Shown: positions 46,771 to 58,139 of the stretch, piece by piece
Layout of the letters: every line of letters begins with the position of its first letter
Position numbering within the stretch: position 1 is the first letter of the stretch
From: Dryomyza anilis
Taxonomy: Eukaryota > Arthropoda > Insecta > Diptera > Dryomyzidae
NCBI GenBank assembly: GCA_951804985.1
Contig: OX638130.1
Coordinates: forward strand, 33,456,554 to 33,520,553
Reading direction: 5' to 3'
DNA length: 64,000 nt
The notes under the pieces: generated by a model
The model's input: only the letters and a program-made list of their open reading frames with translations
What the model was told of the DNA's origin: nothing
Databases searched by the model: none
Translations under genes and position numbers: made by a program

Positions 46771-47015
46771 TTTTGTGTACGAAAACGCTTTTCTACATTT
46801 GCGAAAAGTGAAGAACTGAAGCCAGAAATTATCGCTCGCTTGGAAGAGTTAGAGGCGCTACACCCAAGAAGTAGGTCACCAAACCCACTCATCATACCAC
46901 AACAGCAGCAGTTACCGTTAACTTCGCTTCCATCAACATCAGCCACACCAACTTGGTCTAATCTTTTCTTGGTGTCAGCAGTTCAATCAACAGAACAGAC
47001 GCGTCTACAGTTCAC
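46771..47015 (+). pseudogene. Unrecognised ORF, 5' part, interrupted by a hAT-like element
   Basis: An open frame on the plus strand reads CVRKRFSTFAKSEELKPEII, then ARLEELEALHPRSRSP and a Pro/Gln/Ser/Thr-rich stretch, and ends in ...RLQFT at the hAT-like insertion (TSD at 47008-47015). Past the element, the same frame resumes at 49082 (TERTTMHQP...). The upstream limit is set by the T run at 46764-46774 and the 5' end of LINE copy 2. I do not recognise the protein. It could be a fragment of a host exon or of another mobile element. No start codon is evident: the frame is simply open. Confidence 0.45.
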
Positions 47016-49073
47016 CAAGGATTGAAACCGTAACCGAAACCGAAACCAATATCCGTTTAAAACCGTTTCATTTTTAAAACCGAAACCGTAACCGAAACCG
47101 TTATACGAAAATCAGAAATAAACCGATATCCAAAACCGATATAAACGGTTTCGGTTTTATACCGGTTTAAAACGGTTTTTGTAAAGTACCTACAAATAGA
47201 AACAGAAAAACACATTTTATTTTATATAGAACATTTTAAGTAAAATGTCATTTAATAAAATTTTAAGTTCCCAAAATTTTTTCAATGCTAAAGAATATAA
47301 GCATCTTAAAAATAAGGTCTATGAAGCACTTTTGTAGCGGTAAATAGCTTCAAAAGTGCTTCAAAAGTCGCTTCAATAAGATAAAATAGACAAAACAATG
47401 TTTTTTTCGCTTTTCTTCGCTACGCTAGTTCGATTGTACATATGCACATTATTATTTTTGTTTTATTTTTATACATAGTTTTTTTGTTAATTGTAAGATC
47501 ATGAAGTTTACTTAAGTCAAGTTCTATGTGCATTATTTCATTCAACTTATAAAACAAACAAAAAAAATAATAATAATATATGAACATTTTCACAGTGTAC
47601 CTCATTTAGCTTATATATTGCTTTTTGTGTTTTTCTTTTTTACAAATCCGCTGATTCGTTTGAAAGTGCAACCACAACAGAAATGCAAATAAAGCACCAT
47701 GACAATAAAGCAGCATCCAAGCTTTTGATAGAATTTTTGGCGGGACTTTTTTTGTACCACAAAGAAAACTTGTTGTTGTTGCCAACTAGATAACTGTACT
47801 AGATACATACATGAAGTGTGGTGTCATGCGACTGTCTGCTATCATGCGTCTGTCCGTTGTCATGCGTCTGTCTGTTGTCATGCGTCTGTTTATTGCCATG
47901 CGATGATACCGGATAGCAACAAAGAGTTGTCGTTGTGATAGTGTGTATATACGCATCGTAATTCGTTATTGTTGTATTCTCTTCTTTCTGTTAGTGTTCG
48001 CTTTGTAGCGTTTGCGTTTAAGTCGCAAAAAAAATGTTACCCTGCAAGATATTATTTGTGTTATCTTTACATACGGTGCGTGTAGCATACGGATTTTTTT
48101 TTAATCACTGACGAAAACAGAAATATGCCTATACGAAATATTTCATATATTTATTATGAATGTATAATATACATTGAACATATTATGTTCATTTTATTAT
48201 GGCCTTGAGATTTTGAATTGTCTTCTCAACATCACTTGATTTATACAATTATATTTTATTAGTTAATTCTTGTTAAAATATAATTCAAATTTTCTTGTTA
48301 GTAAAATAATTTATTTTTTGTTGAAGAAATTGAAAATATGGAAAATGAGTACAATTAGTGTTCAAATTCTATTCGTTTTCGTAATTAATATGCAGTTTAA
48401 GATATTTGTCTTCGATCTTTTATTTAAAATTTAAAAAGTGAAATTTTGCAAGATTCTTGCAAGCAAGAGCAAGAAAGGTATTGTAAGAACAAGATCATAT
48501 GTACCTATGCAAGAGCAAGACTCAGCGTGTAAGAACAAGATTACCATTTCTTGCCTTGCTCTTGCAAATGATAATCACTATTTTACATATATTGCAGTTC
48601 ACTGAATTGTTGAAATTTAATTTCTTTAGCTTTTATGGTTGGACATTGTACAAAATTATTCTTCTTTGCAATTAAGGTAATATCTCAGGTTATGTCAGAA
48701 AGTTGCTTTTCATTGGTGTGTGGTCACGAAATTTTAAATTAAAATTTTTTCTTGACGTAATCAATTAAATAATTAATAAAACACAATATTTTAACTAAAA
48801 TAACAACAAACATTGTTTAAATTACGTTTCCCACTTTACCCCAATATCATAATTTGAATATAACTTTGCACCACAATGTTAAGTTATTTGAAAAATATGA
48901 AAAATAGAAAATTTATACAAAAACCGAAATCAAAACCGAAACCGTAACATGGAACCGGTATACCGAAACCGTTTCGTTATAAAAACTTAAAACCGAAACC
49001 GTAACCGTAACCGAAACGCGGAAAAAACCGAAACCGAAATCGAAACCGTTATTCGTTTAGGTTTCAATCCTTG
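47016..49073. mobile_element. hAT-like element, family C, 2058 bp, no transposase
   Basis: Termini CAAGGATTGAAACC and GGTTTCAATCCTTG are perfect inverted repeats, flanked by a perfect 8-bp duplication CAGTTCAC (47008-47015 and 49074-49081). AACCG/CGGTT-type motifs (ACCGAAACCG) are dense within ~150 bp of each end, the expected subterminal motif array. The interior is AT-rich, with a minisatellite near 47.83 kb and CAAGAGCAAGA-type repeats at 48.45-48.57 kb. No transposase frame, hence non-autonomous. Confidence 0.93.
47822..47905. repeat. Minisatellite, ~20-bp unit (TGTCATGCGTCTGTC type)
   Basis: About four imperfect direct units of GT(C/T)ATGCG(A/T)CTGTCTGTT inside the family C element. Confidence 0.85.
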
Positions 49074-49081
49074 CAGTTCAC

Positions 49082-49253
49082 CACAGAACGAACGACGATG
49101 CATCAGCCAACGAAGATGCAACTGCCAACGATGATATATCAGCCACCGATAATGCAACTGCCAACGATGATGCAACAGGCAACGACGTTGCATCAGCCAC
49201 CACTGCACTATGGGTCAGAAACCGCATTTGCGTCTCATAAATACTTTAGGTGA
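49082..49253 (+). pseudogene. Unrecognised ORF, 3' part
   Basis: Continuation of the frame at 46771-47015 once the hAT-like element and one duplication are ignored. It encodes short Met/Gln/Pro/Thr-rich repeats (MHQPTKMQLPTM, YQPPIMQLPTMM, QQATTLHQPP) and stops at 49251-49253. The repeated MQLPTM segments arise from a ~30-nt DNA repeat (GATGCAACTGCCAACGATGA type). No known domain. Confidence 0.4.
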
Positions 49254-49269
49254 AAGTCATCGGAAATGA

Positions 49270-49765
49270 ATGAAAGATAAATTATTGAATTTTCATAATC
49301 AAAACCATTTTTTGCATTATTTTTATTTTACATATACGAAACACATACTCAAACATGAAAAATAATTATATTTTTTTAAAGGTTTTTGAGCAATGTTTTT
49401 AAGTGCCTTTTTTCAAAAGTATATTATGTGATACCATTTTGGAATATCATTCAGCTTTCAAACAGTGTTTTTAAAATTGTTATGATATGCTTACGTACAC
49501 TGGTAAAAATTAAAGAGTATGTGCATATTTTGAATTCTAAAATTTAAACTTTGGTTAACCTTTTTTAATTATCGCGCTGTTCCTCGCCGAAAGAAATTTT
49601 AATGAATTTGTATATACAATTTAATGGTTATTCATTAAAATGGATGCAGAAAGTACGCAAATTTGCGCAAAATATGTCAGATGTAAGAGGGGTAAAAAAA
49701 AATATATTTTTAACGCAATAGAGTTAATTAAATATATTTTGTGATACTACTAAATTACTAAATAA
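49270..49765. repeat. Unclassified repeat S, copy 1
   Basis: Inverted with respect to 57590-58110. Paired blocks include GATAAATTATTGAATTTTCA / TGAAAATTCAATAATTTATC, CAGCTTTCAAACAGTG / CACTGTTTGAAAGCTG, CGAAAGAAATTTTAAT / ATTAAAATTTCTTTCG and ATGTCAGA / TCTGACAT. Non-coding. Confidence 0.82.
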
Positions 49766-49780
49766 AATACTACTAAATAA

Positions 49781-52110
49781 AAATGTTAGGAAGATCGACC
49801 CAAACTGTTGATATATATTTTTGGAAAGCTCTTTCCATTAGCTATCTAACGTATTAGGTTCTGTTAGTAAACAGTCATCTCCACCTGGACAGTGACCACT
49901 TCATCATGACCAAATTTTCTACCAAATATGACCCATTATAAAAAATAAAATAAAAATGTTAGGAAGATCGATCCAAACTATTGGTATATATTTATGGAAA
50001 GCTCTATTCCAGGCATGTCAAACACGCGGCCCACCAACATTTCTGTGCGACCCGCGAAGACTTTTTAAATAATATAAGAAAAATATATTTTTAAGAATTG
50101 AACATTTTTAAAAATATTTCATTTTCATGCGTTAATATGATTATTATACTAAATAACGAGAATCGAATTTTCATTTTAAATATTATACATGGCGTTGAAC
50201 AAATGGCATAACAATAATGTTTATCTTTTTTTCATCAAGTAATATTGTTTTTTATTAATAACATTTTAAATTTAATGTAAAGTTTTGAATTTCCTTTGGT
50301 TATATTTCACCGGCATTTATAAAAAATATATAGTAGCGCATAGTTTTGTACGTCTAACAACGAAATGATAAATACATTTTTGTTTTTGGTTCGACTATTA
50401 AAAATAAAAGGAGATAAAAATAATTAAAACTTAAAAATCTTAAAAACTAGACCCTATTTAACAAAACCATTTTCGGAATTAGCTCCAGTATCAAATAAAG
50501 GCGCAATCAAAAAAAAACAAGAATCAAAAATTTGTAGACAAGAGTCTTGCATTGTAAAAATTGGAATTGTATTAATTTTAACACTTTTATTTTAACTTTT
50601 TGTTTAGAGACATTCCATACCAAATCTATCAGAGTTCCAGGCTCACCTTCCCCAGAGATACAGTGGTCCAAAGTTTCAAAAAATTAATCAATAATCACTT
50701 TTTGTGGTTGTAGAAAAAAAACTCTTGACCCTAGAATGCTGCAAACCTCATTTTAAGGATAATAAAATAAACTTTGTTATAACTTCTAAATCCGTACATC
50801 TCTAATCAATGGTTTGTCTTTGCAATTTAAATTAGTTGTGCATAAAAAGGAACCCTTTTCAAATTTATATAAATTTCAAATTTATATGAATATCAAATTT
50901 ATATACGATATTTAAAAAAAACGTTTTCAATATATTTGGTAAGAAGTCTGCCTCGAAGTTTTCTCGAACTAACATGGATAACAAAAATTCGAACTCGTTG
51001 CTAATTTTTAAAATTTCGTAATTTTCCTACATCGCAATGTTTTTGAAATATATCTCTATATATTTGAACTATTTGATGCATTATTAATCCAGAATCGTTT
51101 TTATTATCGTTTCGAAAAAAAAAACGGCCATATGTCGCTTTGAACTATTTTTGTAGTTTTAGTACGATTTGGCCTTCGTTGGTACAAGAGCTAATTAGAT
51201 ATCGTACGATTTTGCGGACATAAAAAGTTGCAACAATTTTGGATGATTGTAAGATCTGCTTTATAAAATTGTCTCTGGTGTTTGAAATATACTCCATTGT
51301 ATATACCCCTGACAAAATTTTTTTCAGGATCAAAGAAATCCGATCATTTTTTCGATATATTTCAAACAGACAAAAATTGCACCATTTTTTACAAAATTTT
51401 CGACTGCGGCGAACAATTATCAATGGAAAATGTTATCATCTTAACATTATATTTTATTTTACAACAGCACCAAATGTAAAAAACGAGCGAATTTTTTTTT
51501 GTATGGTACACAATTGCGGCCCGCCTCATCTTTTGAGTTGCCAATGCGGCCCGTGATACCAAATGAGTTTGACATGCCTGATCTATTCCATTAACTATCT
51601 AACGGATTAGATTAGGTTAGTACAAAGTCATCCCCACCTGGACAGTTACCACTTCATCATGACCACTTTTTCTATCAAATATGACCCATTTTCAAAAAAA
51701 AAAATTAAAAATGTTAGGAAGATCGACATAAACTATTGGTATATATTTTAGGAAAGCTCTATCCATTAGCTATATAACGTATTAGGTTCGGTTAGTACAC
51801 AGTCATCCCCACCTGGACAGTGACCACTTCATCATGACCAAATTTTCTACCAAATATGACCCATTTTAAAAAAAAAAATTAAAAATGTTTGGAATATCGA
51901 TCTAAACTTTTGGTATATATTTTTGGAAAGCCCTATCCATTATCTATCCAATGTATTAGGTTCGGTTAGTACACAATCATCCCCGACTGGACCGTGGCCA
52001 TTTAGATGCACCGATTGATGAATTATTCCCATTGACCCGCCTCTGTAAACGGTCTGTAAATACTCTGTTAAAAATTTTGGGTTGAATCTCTGCTAGTTAA
52101 ATACGTATTT
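49781..52110. repeat. Tandem array of a ~174-bp unit, split by a hAT-like element
   Basis: AAATGTTAGGAAGATCGA-type landmarks at 49781, 49954, about 51709 and 51883 are 173-176 bp apart once the 1579-bp insertion and duplication are subtracted. Units also share GGAAAGCTCTATCCATTAG, CCCACCTGGACAGTGACCAC and TTCATCATGACC. Related to the ~193-bp array at 2.4-3.2 kb, in the same orientation. Confidence 0.9.
50010..51580. mobile_element. hAT-like element, family A copy 2, 1571 bp
   Basis: Termini CAGGCATGTCAAAC and GTTTGACATGCCTG are perfect inverted repeats. The flanking 8-mers CTCTATTC (50002-50009) and ATCTATTC (51581-51588) differ at one position. Removing the element restores a continuous 174-bp repeat unit, so the boundaries are secure. 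GCGGCCC motifs lie inside both ends. The interior matches copy 1 (TTCATCAAGTAAT, TTTGAACTATTTGATGCA, CAAAATTTTT..., GTACGATTTGGCCTTCG). Frames on both strands at 51145-51556 are AT-rich and not conserved, so no transposase is called. Confidence 0.92.
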
Positions 52111-52732
52111 ATCTTCACGGACTTCTGGCATTAATACAAATAATTTGATACCAAACTCATCAGTATCGGTTATTCCGTTCATGTTTTATTACGTTTTTCC
52201 TCAATGGACAAAATACAAGAAATTGCGATTTTACTACAGTTGTTATTCTAGGATTATGCTCTGAGTGTATATATAAAATGTTCACTTCCGCTTGTTCGAT
52301 TCTTTCCATTTTAGGAACATAGTAAGATTCTCAATATATAACTAAATACAAAAATTCACTTATTTATCTAGCGAAATACAAAAGTTCCAAAAATATTGAA
52401 ATTTAATATGTGAAATGTGCCACTCCCTGAATTCCAATTCCACCCATTTTCGGAGTAGAGTAAGGTGCAGCCATAAACTACTTTAACCCACCAAATTTTA
52501 ACTGATTTAACTGTTAAAAACACCTTTTTTTCAATTTTCATATAAGAAAAGTGCAACTCCCTTTTTCATATTTTCTCCATTTTTCACAGGAAGATGTGTA
52601 TAACTAATAACTACAGTCTTGGCCAAAAGTTTGAGGCACCCCATCAAATTTATTTTTTTTTAAACCATGTTATTTTTATTTAAAAATTGAAAACGTCATT
52701 TTAATTAAAAGAAGCGTAATTTTATTATATAA

Positions 52733-53179
52733 CTAGTATTTAGTTGATCCACCCTTTGCTGCTATGACCGAAGCAATTCTTTTTCGCATGCTTGAAACTA
52801 ATTTAAAACATGTGTCTTCTGAAATGTTTGCCCACTCTTCACGTAAAGCTGTCATTAAACTTGCTCGTGATGATATGTTATGTTTTATAATTTTATTCTT
52901 TAAAATATACCATAAATGCTGTATTGGATTTAAGTATGGTGACTGTACTGGCCATTCCAAAAGTTCGATGTGATTAGTTTGCATCCATTGCATAGTTATT
53001 CTAGATTTGTGGCAAGGAGCGTTGTCCTGTTGAAATTTGACGCCTTGTAAGTTGGTATCGCCATAAATTTTTGAAAATGATGATGGTAGTGCATCTTCAA
53101 GGACATTTACATAGTTTGCACTGTTCATTCGACATTTTTGTTGCATTCTGTTAGCCATGGCTTTTCCCTGGCTTTGCAA
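52733..53179 (-). pseudogene. Tc1-like transposase, C-terminal catalytic part, third acidic residue lost
   Basis: After a short out-of-place start the sequence reads NYVNVLEDALPSSF, VKFQQDNAPCHKS (second catalytic D), LLEWPVQSPYLNPIQHLW, and ends MRKRIASVIAAKGGSTKY. In this family the third catalytic residue is the E of SPDLNPIE-NLW, with 34 residues between it and the D of QDNA. Here the D-to-third-site spacing is exactly 34 but the site is Q, and the aspartate of SPDLN is Y. The segment with the first catalytic D is deleted. Inactive. Confidence 0.92.
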
Positions 53180-53217
53180 CCTCTAAGCCCAGAATCCTGG
53201 AGACGTCTCCTGACGGA

Positions 53218-53511
53218 TCAATAAGAAATATTTTTTCTGCTGTCTTCGGACATGGCCGCAGCGAGCTTTGAAGAAGTCAACCTCCTGTTTTTCAACACAT
53301 CTCGAATCAAATTTCGGTCTACACGACATGTTGTAACGCGTTTCCGACCACATCTCTTTCTGGAATTATGCGTACCAGTGTCCTTAAAACGATTTATAGC
53401 ACATTGAATACCAAATCGGGCACAGTTGACCATTCTTGCAATTTCCTTCTGACTTAACCCATCTTCATGCAAAATCTGTATTTTTACACGCTGTTGCATC
53501 GATAGTTCCAT
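53218..53511 (-). pseudogene. Tc1-like transposase, N-terminal DNA-binding part
   Basis: About 97 residues. QRVKIQILHEDGLSQKEIAR (residues 6-26) is the first helix-turn-helix and GRKRVTTCRVDRNLIRDVL with LTSSKLAAAM (residues 55-86) the GRK-R hook and second helix-turn-helix that bind the terminal inverted repeats. The frame breaks at SRKNISY, where the deletion begins. The start ATG at 53509-53511 is in the usual MELS position. Confidence 0.9.
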
Positions 53512-53807
53512 TTTTTACCCATATCAGTAATTTACCATTCAAATAAAATATTTAGAATTAAAAACAGTGACACGAAGCAAACCGCAATTTTAGATTTAAC
53601 AATTTTTCATAAGAATACAAAATTTAAAAAAACTTGTATTTATTGAGTAATTTCCAAATATCGGCTTATAAACACTCATTAAGATGACGAAATATGTTGA
53701 TTAGGTCCTAAGTATTGCATAATGCTACAATTAAGGGGTTTCCAAAAAATGACAATGGATATATGGCCACTATGTTCGGGTGCCTCAAACTTTTGGCTAA
53801 GGCTGTA

Positions 53808-54889
53808 TATGAATCTAAAATTTCATTCATTTGTCTGTGTTAAAAATGCACAGTGGTCGGACTTCTATGGAGTGAGCGGCCAAAAATACTTCCAGTGGAG
53901 ATATCTACGTGAAACTACATGAAAATGTTAGAATTATTTAGTGATAAAATGGGCGTGTTGGTAACACACCCCACCCACCCCTGCCACCACCAACCATTCT
54001 GTGAAGGAAACAAAACATTTTTGTAGGAAATTCGTTTTTTTTATACTAAACAAGTTATTTATTTCGTTTTACAAAATAAGAAAAAAAAACTATTAAAAAA
54101 ATAATAACAAAAAAAAATATAAATAAAAATGTTTTAAAACATTATATGTCAAACAACATCAAGCAAATCACAAGAAGCTAATCAGTGATTATGACACTAG
54201 TACATTTTTTTCTAAGGACGCCGTACCAAAAACCTGCTTTGGGCTATGGGTGATAACACAAAAAATGGCACTTTCTGGCAGCTGATATAAATCCCATTGG
54301 AGGATTCAGGAGGGTAAAAATTCAGTTAAAACATTAGCTGAAATTGTATTATATAGACGAGTAAACTCCAACAATGATACTGGGATAACATTAATTTTAT
54401 AAAAAGCACACAAGTTAAAAACATTAATATTATTTAGAAATAAAGTTAATACCTTGGTTTTCAATATTCATTTTGAATTATACCAATACACACTTATTTT
54501 ATATTATTTTATCTTTTTAAAGTTACTCTTTATTATTTTGCTGGTCACACTGAAAGCACAGACAAATTATATCCTCTAACTTTAGAAGATATTCTAAAAG
54601 TGTACGGTTGAAATTAATCAAAAAAATAAGTTATAGGCATATATACTTACTTTCGTTAGTGTCCCTCCCCTATTTCAACTCCGCCCATTTTTACACAATA
54701 GCAAGATACATCTATTAACTAATTGTATCCAATTTTGTCCATTTCTCTTGTACAACAAAAGTAACGGATTTATGAGACGAAAAAGTGTATTCTGACCAAA
54801 AGTAAATTTTTGCCACATATTTAAATCTAACTTTTGTATTTCGTTAGATAAATAAGTGCATTTTTGTATTTAGTTAGATACCCAGTATA
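53808..54889. other. AT-rich interior of the foldback-type element
   Basis: No gene. A C-rich patch (CACCCCACCCACCCCTGCCACC) occurs at 53968-53990. 54830-54889 is part of the right arm. Confidence 0.5.
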
Positions 54890-55964
54890 CCAAGCTGTTT
54901 CGATATCGCAACGAAAATGTTGCAAAATGTCGAAGAATTTTTCCGATATCGATGCCATTCTCGCAATAATATAGGAAAATTCCTACCAAAATTGTCGGCC
55001 GATATCGAACCGAGATAATGAAGGTTATTCGTTACGAGAATTATTTCAGAATCGAAGCGTTCTAGAAGCTCTTGACGACAGAATGGGGTTTTCTGATTGT
55101 TTTAAATAAATGCGTCATCTATATATGTCATCCGCAGAAAACATCAGAACAGAAAACATCAAAAAGATTTTTTTTTACCTATCTCTATCTCTCTATTTTT
55201 TTATTATGTCCTTCGCATCATGGGCGGCACCATCGCACTAATATTTAATATACATATATTTTTTTCTATTGAATTTAATTTCGTAACACAATTACTAACC
55301 ATCATCATTTTCCATTGTATTTTATTTTCTGTCAGTTGCTCCTACTGGGTACTCTTTATAATTTTGTCGTATATTGTTTTAATATTCAATTTCAATTTAA
55401 ACAAAATAGTTTTCGAAAATGAGTCTACGAACTTAGCATGTGTTTTCATTTTTTTTTTTTATTTCTGAACGAAATTATTTCTGACATCAAAAACAAAAAT
55501 AAATAAAAAATGAAAATTCAAAGCTTACTATTTTCATACATTTATTTTTGATGAAATAAAGTGAAATTAACATAAAAATATAAAAAAATAATGTCCACTC
55601 TATTTATTTTAAACAAAAGTAAATACAGCAATAAAGAAAATGACACCTGGTGACCTCATTTTTAAAATCGAAAACGAGTCGCAATCATGAGTTCTAACAT
55701 TTAATAACAAATAAACGAAAATCGTTGCTTTTATAATAATGAAATTGAGCTAACTCTTGTGGACACTGACATTACTTGAACGCAAAAGGGTGTTTCAACT
55801 GTTCGGACCCAGCAGACAAAAGCAGGCATGTACCTGAAAGGAGGTACAACTGAATGCGAAAATCTTTAAGAATTAGTTTCGATTTAACAACGAGATCAAT
55901 GTTTTTTTCTCGTAGTCATTTCAGAAAACTTCTAAATAATTGAATACAAAAATCATTAAAAACG

Positions 55965-56821
55965 AGTTGGGAAGGTTAGGTCACATGGGTAAGTTCGGTC
56001 ACATGGGACGGACTCTTATAGTCGGTCGGGCCCGACTATGGAATACCCTACAGTTTGGTGTGCATTTTAGTGTGGGGAATTTAATTGTATACTTACATTT
56101 AAAGTTCTTAATTATGCTGAACATTCTTACACTCAGAATATTATTTACATATCAAATTTCTGACGACGTATATTCCATTAATTTAAAAAATTGATGTTAA
56201 AGTATAAAAAAAAAAAACAAAAAATGTTAAAACGTGTAGAAAAATAAATGTGGGCGGATCACGCCCCCTTTTAAAACATATGTAGAGATTTCAGGCTAAT
56301 ATTTCATAATTTTGTTTTCAATAATTTGCGAATAAAATGTCCACTATGAAAAAGCGAGGAGTAATAAAAAAATCAAATGTGGGCGTATCACGCCCATTTT
56401 TGGATCATATATTTTTAGGTGATTTCTAACAATACGTTTTAAATTTTATAAGTATATCTTGAATACTTTTCGAGTTATTGGTTCGTAAAAAGTTATATAA
56501 AGGTATCTTGTATGGGAGGTGAGCGTGTCCGTTGACCAATTTGGCTCATTTACATTGACAAAACTAACTTTTGGCTAAAAAGTATAGAAACGAAATTTCA
56601 TCGCATTCTAAGCAGTATTTCTCAAATTATCGTGTATACGGACAGCAAGACAGAGGGTCGGACCGGCGGACGGACAGACAGACGGACATGGCTAAACGAA
56701 CTCGGGTGGTGATGCTGATCAAGAATATATATACTTTTCCATACCGGACACGCCTCCTAAGGGGAGTTAAAATATATGCACAAAGTTAATATACCCTGTA
56801 CCTCATAGGTGTAGGTTATAA
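55965..56821 (-). mobile_element. Helentron-like element (HINE type), copy 4, divergent subfamily
   Basis: Begins AGTTGGGAAGGTTAGGTCAC, then a variant hairpin TATAGTCGG-TCGGG-CCCGACTATG (56016-56039), and near the other end ACGGACAGACAGACGGACATG, GATCAAGAATATATATAC and a closing GTGTAGGTTATA. The middle third differs from copies 1-3 and includes two GTGGGCG(G/T)ATCACGCCC blocks. Confidence 0.78.
56250..56400. repeat. Two GTGGGCG-ATCACGCCC direct repeats
   Basis: AAATGTGGGCGGATCACGCC near 56246 and AAATGTGGGCGTATCACGCC near 56376, about 130 bp apart, inside Helentron-like copy 4. Each block is itself nearly palindromic (GGGCG...CGCCC). Confidence 0.75.
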
Positions 56822-57174
56822 TTAGTTTCGATATAATAACGAGATCGATTTTTTTTCCCGAAGCCACTTCGAGAATTATTCGATAAACTGGAGGCTCCGA
56901 GTCGTGGTATACTGGGATATCGATTGAATCTTACTCTGTGCCAAAATGGAAAGAATCGGTCAAGTGGAAGGGAAATTTTTCATGTATCACGTTCAGTGCA
57001 TAATCCTAGAATAACAACTGTAGTAAAATCGCAATTTCTTGTATTTCGTCCATTGAGGAAAAACGTAATAAAACATGAACGATTTTGATGATTTTGGTGT
57101 CAAATTATTTGTATTAATGCCAGCAGTAATATTTCGTATGTTCATATAGTATAAATATTAGAATGAAGGTTATT

Positions 57175-57207
57175 AATCGCATATTTTCGAGGTTAAAATA
57201 TGCGATT
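57175..57207. repeat. Perfect 13-bp hairpin
   Basis: AATCGCATATTTT and AAAATATGCGATT surround the 7-nt loop CGAGGTT, just outside the foldback-type element's right arm. Confidence 0.92.
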
Positions 57208-57255
57208 CATAAAATTATTACTATGTATAAATTCTAGCAATAATAACCACTGAGC

Positions 57256-57520
57256 TAGCCGCGGTTGTTCAGTGGTTAGTGCGTTGGACTGCGAGCCGAA
57301 AGGTCCCTGGTTCAAGCCTGGACCGCGCTACCTCTCGGCAGTAAATGGCAAACCTACGAGCGTAAAACCTTGCCTATGAAAAGCTCTCACCCGCCGTTCG
57401 GATTCGGCAATAAAATGTAGGTCCCACCACTTTGAGTACAAATATAACACGCACAGCTTAAAATGGTGAGAGAGCTCGGCATAAGTTCTTATAGGACTGT
57501 AGTGTCAAATTATTATTATA
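57256..57520 (+). mobile_element. tRNA-derived SINE, copy 4, internally deleted
   Basis: The head (TAGCCGCGG, AGTGGTTAGTGCGTTGG) and B box (GGTTCAAGCC) are intact, but about 43 bp between CCTGGAC and CGCGCTACCTCTCG are missing. The tail is (ATT)n. Confidence 0.87.
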
Positions 57521-58115
57521 TTATAAATTCTGAACGGCTCCAATTTTTATGAAATATACATTGAAATGTTTGTCAGGACTTAAGTAGTATCACAAACTAT
57601 ATTTAATTAACTCTTTCGCGTTATAAATATTTTTTTTTTGACAAAAATAAAACTTTTTTTTTACCCGTCTTAGATTTGGGCTCTGACATATTTTGCGAAA
57701 TTATCCATCCATTTGCATCCATTTTTATGAATAACCATTAAATTGTATATACAAATTAATTAAAATTTCTTTCGGCGAAAAACAGCGCGATAGTTAAAAG
57801 ATTAACCAAATTATAAGTTTTAGAATTCAAAATATGCCCTCTTTTTTACAATATTAGCATATCATAACAAATATAAAAGCACTGTTTGAAAGCTGAATAT
57901 CATACCTTTCCAAAATGGTACCACATAATATATATTTGGTTCGAAACATTCGAAAAAAGTCACTTACAAATATTGCTCATTAAATCTTTAAAAAATAAAT
58001 AATTATTTTTTCATGTTTGAGCATGTGTTTCATATATTTAAAATAAAAATAGTACCATAAATGTTTTTGATTATGAAAATTCAATAATTTATCTTTCTAA
58101 AACCGTTTCTAAAAC
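57521..58115. repeat. Unclassified repeat S, copy 2
   Basis: Inverted partner of 49270-49765, about 500 bp, non-coding. The two copies face each other across 8 kb. Confidence 0.82.
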
Positions 58116-58139
58116 TGGACGTCGTTTAACCTCTGACGT

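Larger units (their letters stand above)
52614..53805 (-). mobile_element. Tc1-like transposon, 1192 bp, internally deleted
   Basis: Termini CAGTCTTGGCCAAAAGTTTG and, read from the right, CAGCCTTAGCCAAAAGTTTG are inverted repeats flanked by TA (52612-52613 and 53806-53807). The two transposase fragments are on the minus strand. The full Tc1 length is about 1.6 kb, so several hundred base pairs are missing between the fragments. Confidence 0.93.
54890..56916. mobile_element. Element with CCCAGTATACCA termini
   Basis: Termini CCCAGTATACCA (54890) and TGGTATACTGGG (to 56916) are perfect 12-bp inverted repeats flanked by ATA on both sides. The subterminal parts also pair loosely (TTCGTTACGAGAATTATTTC near 55030 with CGAGAATTATTCGATAAA near 56870). 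A direct repeat AATTAGTTTCGAT...AACGAGATC occurs at 55871 and 56821. A Helentron-like copy is inserted. The 82-codon hydrophobic frame (55220-55468) is AT-rich and not recognisable. CCCAG ends also mark the MITE at 11072, but the duplications differ, so I do not merge the families. Confidence 0.72.
52120..57130. repeat. Inverted arms of a foldback-type element enclosing nested insertions
   Basis: The left arm (TGGCATTAATACAAATAATTTG, GTTCATGTTTTATTACGTTT, AAATTGCGATTTTACTACAG, TTATTCTAGGATTATGC, TCTTTCCATTTT, AGTAAGATTC, TATTTATCTAGCGAAATACA; 52120-52400) is present in reverse complement partly at 56935-57125 and partly at 54835-54889. The right-arm interruption is the element 54890-56916. 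The body also contains the Tc1-like element. No coding sequence of its own. Confidence 0.8.

Noticed and set aside
47016..49073. Possible transposase in the family C hAT-like element
   Set aside because: The longest frames are under 70 codons and lack any hAT dimerisation or catalytic motif.
55220..55468. 82-codon hydrophobic ORF resembling a membrane protein
   Set aside because: Its Phe/Ile-rich content follows from AT-rich DNA, and there is no start context or homologous copy.
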